NCBI GenBank assembly: GCA_017998195.1
Contig: JAGODN010000038.1
Location: forward strand, 1-11,315
DNA length: 11,315 nucleotides
From: Desulfobulbus sp.
GTDB lineage: Bacteria; Desulfobacterota; Desulfobulbia; Desulfobulbales; Desulfobulbaceae
Reading direction: 5' to 3'
Shown here: positions 7,138 to 11,315 of the stretch, piece by piece
Layout of the letters: every line of letters starts with the position of its first letter
Numbering within the stretch: position 1 is the first letter of the stretch
The notes under the pieces: model-generated
What the model saw: only the letters and a program-made list of their open reading frames with translations
Told to the model about the DNA's origin: nothing
The model's database searches: none
Translations under genes and position numbers: made by a program

Positions 7138-7171
7138 GCCGGGGAGGGTTCTTTGTAGAAGACTCCCCGGC
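7138..7171 (-). terminator. Strong intercistronic hairpin after the DUF5320 gene
   Basis: GCCGGGGAG (7138-7146) and CTCCCCGGC (7163-7171) form a perfect 9-bp GC-rich stem. Inside it a second four-base stem (TTCT/AGAA) closes a TTGT loop. On the minus strand it starts ten bases after the DUF5320 stop. No T-run follows, so it may act as a partial terminator or as protection of the 3' end of the upstream message. Confidence 0.55.
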
Positions 7172-7180
7172 AGACAGGCT

Positions 7181-7540
7181 TCAGCCCTGGCTGTCGCCGG
7201 CCGCCAACTCGGCGAGCCGTTTTTCAATGAAGGCCAGCTGGCTTTTGAGCAGACCGGCCTGCTGCTCCAACCCCTGCCGCTGGACGGCCGGGTCGGCTGC
7301 CATGGGTTGTGCGGCAAATCCCGCACCGCCCTGGGTGGGGTAGACCCTGTTGCGGTAGCCGCGGCCGCCACCGGCAAAACGCCGATCCCCGGCGAAACCA
7401 CGGCCGCCGAATCCCGGGCCGAAGCCGCGGCCCGCCTGACCACCGGCAAAACCCGGCTGAACGTTCCCCGCGCAGAGGCCCGCCCCCCGTCCGGTCATGG
7501 GGCCTTCGCCCATCGGTCCTGTTCCATCTCCTCGTGGCAT
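7181..7540 (-). CDS. DUF5320 domain-containing protein
   Basis: The 119-residue product opens with the DUF5320 signature, MPRGDGTGPMGEGPMTGRG followed by AGLCAG. A glycine/arginine-rich low-complexity middle (about 27-62) follows, then a C-terminal helix likely to form a coiled coil (RQGLEQQAGLLKSQLAFIEKRLAEL, broken by one glutamine pair). The function is unknown. The family is regularly encoded beside NifX-like cluster proteins in anaerobes, and so it is here, between two of them. Its single cysteine, in the LCAG stretch, is conserved in the signature. The start at 7540 is decided by GAGGAGG eight to nine bases upstream and by the signature; the frame stays open upstream but is not protein-like. 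The preceding gene ends at 7590, so the two are probably co-transcribed. Confidence 0.9.
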   Translation of the reverse strand: MPRGDGTGPMGEGPMTGRGAGLCAGNVQPGFAGGQAGRGFGPGFGGRGFAGDRRFAGGGRGYRNRVYPTQGGAGFAAQPMAADPAVQRQGLEQQAGLLKSQLAFIEKRLAELAAGDSQG

Positions 7541-7589
7541 GTGTCTTCCTCCTCTGTGGTGTATGGAGTGTGTCCCGACCGAACCACAT

Positions 7590-8129
7590 TCAGTCGGCCC
7601 GATCGGAGTCATTGGTTGCGGCCGGACCACCCGAGTGGTCTGGCGAGGGTGCATCGGAGCTGTCCGCGCTATTTCGCGAAAAGGGTCCGCCTCCAACTCT
7701 TCTTCGTCGCCGCCCCACACCGGTGATGGCCGTGTGCACCGGACCATCAAGACGCGCACCACTCCGGCGCCGGCGGCATCCCGGCATGACGAACGCCTCG
7801 CCGGGCAGCCGGCCATCGACCCAGCAGGCAACTATCTCCTGCAGATCTCCGGCCAGAAAGGGCAGCACAATAATGCCCCGGGCCGTAAGCAACTCGTGCA
7901 GGGTGCGACTGATCGCGCCGCAGACCAAAAACTCGATGCCTGCTTCGGCCAGTTGCACGGCGCGACGAACCGGCGCACCCTCGGCAAGCTGCTGGTCGGC
8001 CCGAAGGACGCCCCCAACCGAGGCGGTCACCACCAGCATCCGCCGGGCGGTGTCGAAAACAGGTGCCAAGCGGCCGTTCCAGTACGGAAACGCGGCCGTG
8101 ACGGGTTGTGTTCCCTGATGTCCGTTCAC
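7590..8129 (-). CDS. NifX-like Mo-Fe cluster-binding protein with long C-terminal tail
   Basis: The 179-residue protein contains a PF02579-type domain from about residue 10 to 115. It starts VTAAFPYWNGRLAPVFDTAR, with the VFD-A-R signature of this branch, and ends in MPGC. Relatives usually stop within a few residues of an MPGC(C)-plus-arginine end. Here about 60 further residues follow: two arginine clusters (CRRRR, GRRRRRVGGG) and a Ser/Asp/Pro-rich end. A frameshift or read-through could explain the tail. A stop in another frame lies only a few codons past the MPGC end, at about 7747. The start is a GTG at 8129 with AAGG (8140-8137) eight bases upstream; no later start would keep the domain. 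By analogy with ORP-type proteins it may bind a Mo-containing cluster, but this is not shown. It is the first gene of the run. Confidence 0.82.
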   Translation of the reverse strand: MNGHQGTQPVTAAFPYWNGRLAPVFDTARRMLVVTASVGGVLRADQQLAEGAPVRRAVQLAEAGIEFLVCGAISRTLHELLTARGIIVLPFLAGDLQEIVACWVDGRLPGEAFVMPGCRRRRSGARLDGPVHTAITGVGRRRRRVGGGPFSRNSADSSDAPSPDHSGGPAATNDSDRAD

Positions 8130-8140
8130 ACTCGAAACCT

Positions 8141-8156
8141 TGCAAAATGGGGTCCA
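8141..8156 (-). promoter_or_regulatory. Candidate sigma-54 promoter of the NifX-like operon
   Basis: The minus strand reads TGGACCC-CATT-TTGCA: GG-N10-GC spacing, a perfect TTGCA -12 box and TGG at -24. It lies between the sigma-54 activator gene and the operon it would control. The expected transcript start (about 8130) falls next to the GTG at 8129, so the message would have almost no leader. That is a real difficulty. Confidence 0.45.
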
Positions 8157-8281
8157 AACGCAGACAACGCCAAGAAAACGAAGGAACCTGCCGTTTTTTC
8201 GTCCTTAATGAACATCCCTTGGCCGCCCTTGGGGAACAGTAAAGGTGCATAAACGCAGCTTTGCGACAATCGTAGGCTGTA

Positions 8282-9667
<1,386 letters not shown>

Positions 9668-9799
9668 GCTCCCTCCCGGTTCGGTGGCGCGCTCACAGGG
9701 GAACCTGTTTTCCAGGGCCTTCCTGCAACCGACAATTTTTCAATAGACCTACTGTTCACCATCGGCGCTGCGGAGGTCCGTGTTCGAAACAACGAAGAG

Positions 9800-9826
9800 C
9801 CCCCTCCCGCCGGGGGCGGAAGGGGG
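9800..9826 (-). terminator. Terminator-like hairpin after the small membrane genes
   Basis: CCCCCTCCCGCC (9800-9811) and GGCGGAAGGGGG (9815-9826) form a 12-bp stem with a three-base loop. One position is a C/A mismatch on the plus strand but a G-U pair in minus-strand RNA, so it fits minus-strand transcripts. The following minus-strand sequence, CTCTTCGTTGTTT, is a poor T-tract. Confidence 0.6.
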
Positions 9827-9832
9827 TCGGGG

Positions 9833-9856
9833 GCCGGGACGCCGGAGGCGCCCGGC
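9833..9856 (-). terminator. Second, upstream hairpin of a tandem terminator
   Basis: GCCGGG-A-CGCC (9833-9843) pairs with GGCGCCCGGC (9847-9856), ten pairs with one bulged base and a three-base loop. It follows the stop of the 100-residue membrane protein by about 18 bases and precedes the second hairpin by six. It would insulate the activator gene from read-through. Confidence 0.55.
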
Positions 9857-9874
9857 AGGAGCAAAGGGTGTCGC

Positions 9875-10177
9875 TCAGCGGCTGACCGTGACCTTGGTCG
9901 CTTCCTTGTTCACGTACTTGAAGAACACCGGGAAGGCCACGAAGAAGGCCACGCAGATCAGGTACTCGATACCCTTGATGTGCGAGTAGAAATCCACCAG
10001 AGTGTGCATCGGTCGCATCATGCCCGTGGCCAGCATGTACTGGCGGGCCAGTTCACTCACCTGCCAGTTCGCCTGGTGCAGGGCGCCGACCATGGTGGCT
10101 GCCACCCACAGGCAGACCAGGGCGCCGAAGCTGAGCATGATGGCGGGGACAAGGCGACTGCTTTTTTTCTCGGTCAT
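9875..10177 (-). CDS. Small membrane protein, two predicted TM helices, family unknown
   Basis: I do not recognise this 100-residue protein. It has a basic start (MTEKKSSRL), a first hydrophobic segment (about 9-32, PAIMLSFGALVCLWVAATMVG), a polar loop of some 35 residues rich in Met and His (MMRPMHTLVDFYSHIKG) and a second segment (about 70-89, ending FFVAFPVFFKYV). A charged end follows. By the positive-inside rule both ends would face the cytoplasm. His34, His58 and His66 could be ligands but nothing proves it. CAGGAG lies eight bases before the ATG. It follows the 65-residue membrane gene by 35 bp and the pair ends at tandem hairpins, so they form a two-gene unit. A small subunit of a respiratory or transport complex is possible. 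Confidence 0.72.
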   Translation of the reverse strand: MTEKKSSRLVPAIMLSFGALVCLWVAATMVGALHQANWQVSELARQYMLATGMMRPMHTLVDFYSHIKGIEYLICVAFFVAFPVFFKYVNKEATKVTVSR

Positions 10178-10212
10178 TGTTCGATCTCCTGCATTTGTTT
10201 ATTGATGGTATT

Positions 10213-10410
10213 TCAGTTTCCGGTGATGGCGGTGACAAATCCCCTGATCAAGGCGCTGAATCCGCCGCTGGCCAAACCACCGATCAGGCAGCTGATGGCC
10301 CATATGCCGATGATTCCGGCCATGGTCATAATCACACCCACGGAAAATCTTGAGGTCTCCTGGGCAACATCGGTGCGGGTCTCGGTCTTCTTGATTACTT
10401 GCGTTGTCAT
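10213..10410 (-). CDS. Very small single-span membrane protein, family unknown
   Basis: The 65-residue product starts with a polar stretch (MTTQVIKKTETRTDVAQETS). It then has one strong membrane segment (about 23-47) with GxxxG-like spacing (IIGIWAISCLIGG) and a short, weakly hydrophobic tail ending in ITGN. It has no domain I recognise. A good AAGGAG site lies six bases before the ATG at 10410, and a sigma-54-type promoter lies about 57 bases upstream of the start. Together with the promoter and its operon partner this makes a real gene more likely than its size suggests. It is probably a small subunit or regulator of a membrane complex. The partner or complex is not in the window. Confidence 0.7.
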   Translation of the reverse strand: MTTQVIKKTETRTDVAQETSRFSVGVIMTMAGIIGIWAISCLIGGLASGGFSALIRGFVTAITGN

Positions 10411-10465
10411 GGCGTGCTCCTTGGCTCTGTTGAAGAGGAATCGTGCAATCGTTTGCCCTCTTTAT

Positions 10466-10481
10466 AGCAGCAACCATGCCA
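10466..10481 (-). promoter_or_regulatory. Sigma-54 promoter of the small membrane gene pair
   Basis: The minus strand reads TGGCATG-GTTG-CTGCT, with exact GG-N10-GC spacing, a near-perfect -24 box and one mismatch in the -12 box. The predicted start near 10456 gives a leader of about 45 bases that contains the AAGGAG site. It is the best sigma-54 match in the window. Confidence 0.6.
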
Positions 10482-10640
10482 GAATGAAAAAACAGCCGAA
10501 AACTCACCTGAAAACCAGTCAACATATTGATATTCATATACATGCACAAGAAAAAAACCCTGCCGTCCAAACCTCTCCGCGCCACACATCTGCAGTGCGC
10601 TCGCAATCAGACAACAGACCTGCAACGGTTTTGATCAGGA

Positions 10641-10669
10641 GTGTGGCGTGCGACCACACGCTTGTGTGG
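10641..10669 (-). repeat. Two overlapping, mutually exclusive hairpins (GTGTGG/CCACAC)
   Basis: GTGTGG (10641-10646), CCACAC (10654-10659) and GTGTGG (10664-10669) are spaced so that the middle arm can pair with either neighbour, with loops of seven or four bases. It lies 38 bases past the stop of the kinase-like gene. It may be a terminator-like end, or binding half-sites for an activator. Confidence 0.45.
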
Positions 10670-10706
10670 CGGGCTGCATGGCAGGCCGACAGGGCCCATC
10701 CCGCCT

Positions 10707-11315
10707 TCAGGCCGCCTTGCCACGACCGGGCAGGGTCAATTGCAGGCGATTGCCCTCGGCCGTGGCAACGGTGGTCAGGCTGGCGTCGTGCAGGCGCAGC
10801 AGGTCGGTGCAGAACGGCTGCGAAGGCCAGGCCGGGGCCATTTCGCCACTTTCTTCGTCCCAACTGCCGGCGGAGTTGGCCAAGGTAAGGGTGACCCGCC
10901 CCTCGTTGGCATCGTCCGGCGCACAGTCGATGCGCAGAACTTTTTCCTGCTGCCGGTCGGGCAGCGCCCGTTTCAGGGCGCGCCTCCCCTGCTGCACCAG
11001 GGTGAACAGCACCAGCCACAGGTCGCCCCCGGGAACGGCCACCTCCCACCGGCATTCGGCCGGGACCACGAGCACGATGGACTCGGCCCGCAACGGTTTG
11101 TCGAGAATCAGGGCCAGGGCCCGAAACAGCGAGGACAGGGAGGAAGCCTGCCGGGAGGACACCCCCTGGCCGAGACGCTGCATGGCCGCGGCCAGCTCGA
11201 CGATCTTCTTCTCCTCCTTGAGAAGTGACTGGTAGAGCGGTCCGCGCGGCGGCCCGTTTTCACCCCCCTCACCGAGATCGATGAGGGTCTGGGTGTAGTT
11301 GATGACGCCGTTGAG
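10707..11315 (-). CDS. Histidine kinase-like protein with degenerate ATPase domain, partial (N-terminus off window)
   Basis: The gene enters from the right edge; 202 residues up to the stop are visible. The first ones, LNGVINYTQTLIDLG, match the segment just after the phospho-acceptor histidine in HisKA domains (NPLNGVINY type), so that histidine lies a few codons outside the window. A second dimerisation helix follows (LLKEEKKIVELAAAMQRLG). The region where an HATPase_c domain should lie keeps its general length and strand pattern. The N-box reads FTLVQQGRRALKRA with no asparagine. No DxGxG motif is seen (LANSAGSWDEESGEM stands there) and no GLGL motif. I infer weak or absent ATP binding, so the protein may act as a phosphotransferase or binding partner. 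It is not clearly linked to the next genes; a 296-bp control region follows. Confidence 0.75.
   Translation of the reverse strand, partial: LNGVINYTQTLIDLGEGGENGPPRGPLYQSLLKEEKKIVELAAAMQRLGQGVSSRQASSLSSLFRALALILDKPLRAESIVLVVPAECRWEVAVPGGDLWLVLFTLVQQGRRALKRALPDRQQEKVLRIDCAPDDANEGRVTLTLANSAGSWDEESGEMAPAWPSQPFCTDLLRLHDASLTTVATAEGNRLQLTLPGRGKAA

Larger units (their letters stand above)
10411..10706. other. Control region upstream of the small membrane genes (296 bp)
   Basis: This stretch lies between the end of the kinase-like gene and the 65-residue membrane gene. It contains three GTGTGG/CCACAC arms near the kinase end, an AT-rich island (about 10486-10557) unlike the rest of the window, and a sigma-54 promoter. 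That order is the usual one for an activator-binding region, a bendable spacer and a -24/-12 promoter. Frames open here overlap these signals and look spurious. Confidence 0.6.

Noticed and set aside
7541..7831. Longer start for DUF5320
   Set aside because: The family signature and GAGGAGG fix the start at 7540. The extra residues are the upstream NifX gene read out of frame.
4212..8129. Nitrogenase (nif) cluster
   Set aside because: NifX-like domains alone do not indicate nitrogen fixation; no nifH, D, K, E, N or B-type gene is present, and the radical SAM protein lacks NifB features.
10407..10625. A 72-codon minus-strand frame upstream of the small membrane genes
   Set aside because: It covers the sigma-54 promoter and the AT-rich island and has no good ribosome site or domain pattern.

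Overview
The window is GC-rich bacterial DNA with no rRNA, tRNA, insertion sequence, CRISPR or phage genes. The gene content points to an anaerobe, most likely a Desulfobacterota (sulfate-reducer type) genome. The evidence is two NifX-type Mo/Fe-cluster-binding proteins, a DUF5320 protein, a radical SAM enzyme and a PAS sigma-54 activator together. The taxon is an inference; no marker gene is present.

Layout. (a) 1-611, minus: the N-terminal part of a secreted beta-propeller-like protein that runs off the left edge. It diverges from (b) 944-3352, plus: a Lon-family protease of the AAA_32/LonB-like type, with an intact Ser-Lys dyad but an altered P-loop. (c) 3353-3883: a 531-bp non-coding stretch with several palindromes and a candidate promoter, leading to a solitary HigA-type DNA-binding protein (3884-4141). 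(d) 4212-8129, minus: six genes. In transcription order they are a NifX-like protein with a long tail, DUF5320, a short NifX-like protein, a radical SAM enzyme, a PaaI-like hotdog thioesterase and an MBL-fold hydrolase. The last three are joined by two ATGA start/stop overlaps. (e) 8282-9667, minus: a PAS-AAA+-Fis sigma-54 activator with GAFTDA in place of GAFTGA. (f) 9875-10410, minus: two very small membrane proteins behind a good sigma-54 -24/-12 sequence, ended by tandem hairpins. (g) 10707-11315, minus: the C-terminal part of a histidine kinase whose ATP-binding domain looks degenerate, cut by the right edge.

How it may fit together. Blocks (d) and (e) recall the orange-protein (ORP) loci of Desulfovibrio, where a NifX-like Mo-Cu protein is encoded in sigma-54-dependent operons next to their own activator. 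Here no MinD/Mrp ATPase genes are in view. Instead the set is extended by a radical SAM enzyme, a thioesterase and an MBL enzyme, which hints at a small-molecule or cluster-maturation pathway. Candidate sigma-54 promoters lie before the first NifX-like gene, before the two small membrane proteins and before the beta-propeller gene, so the activator could control more than one block. These promoters are pattern matches by eye and are untested.
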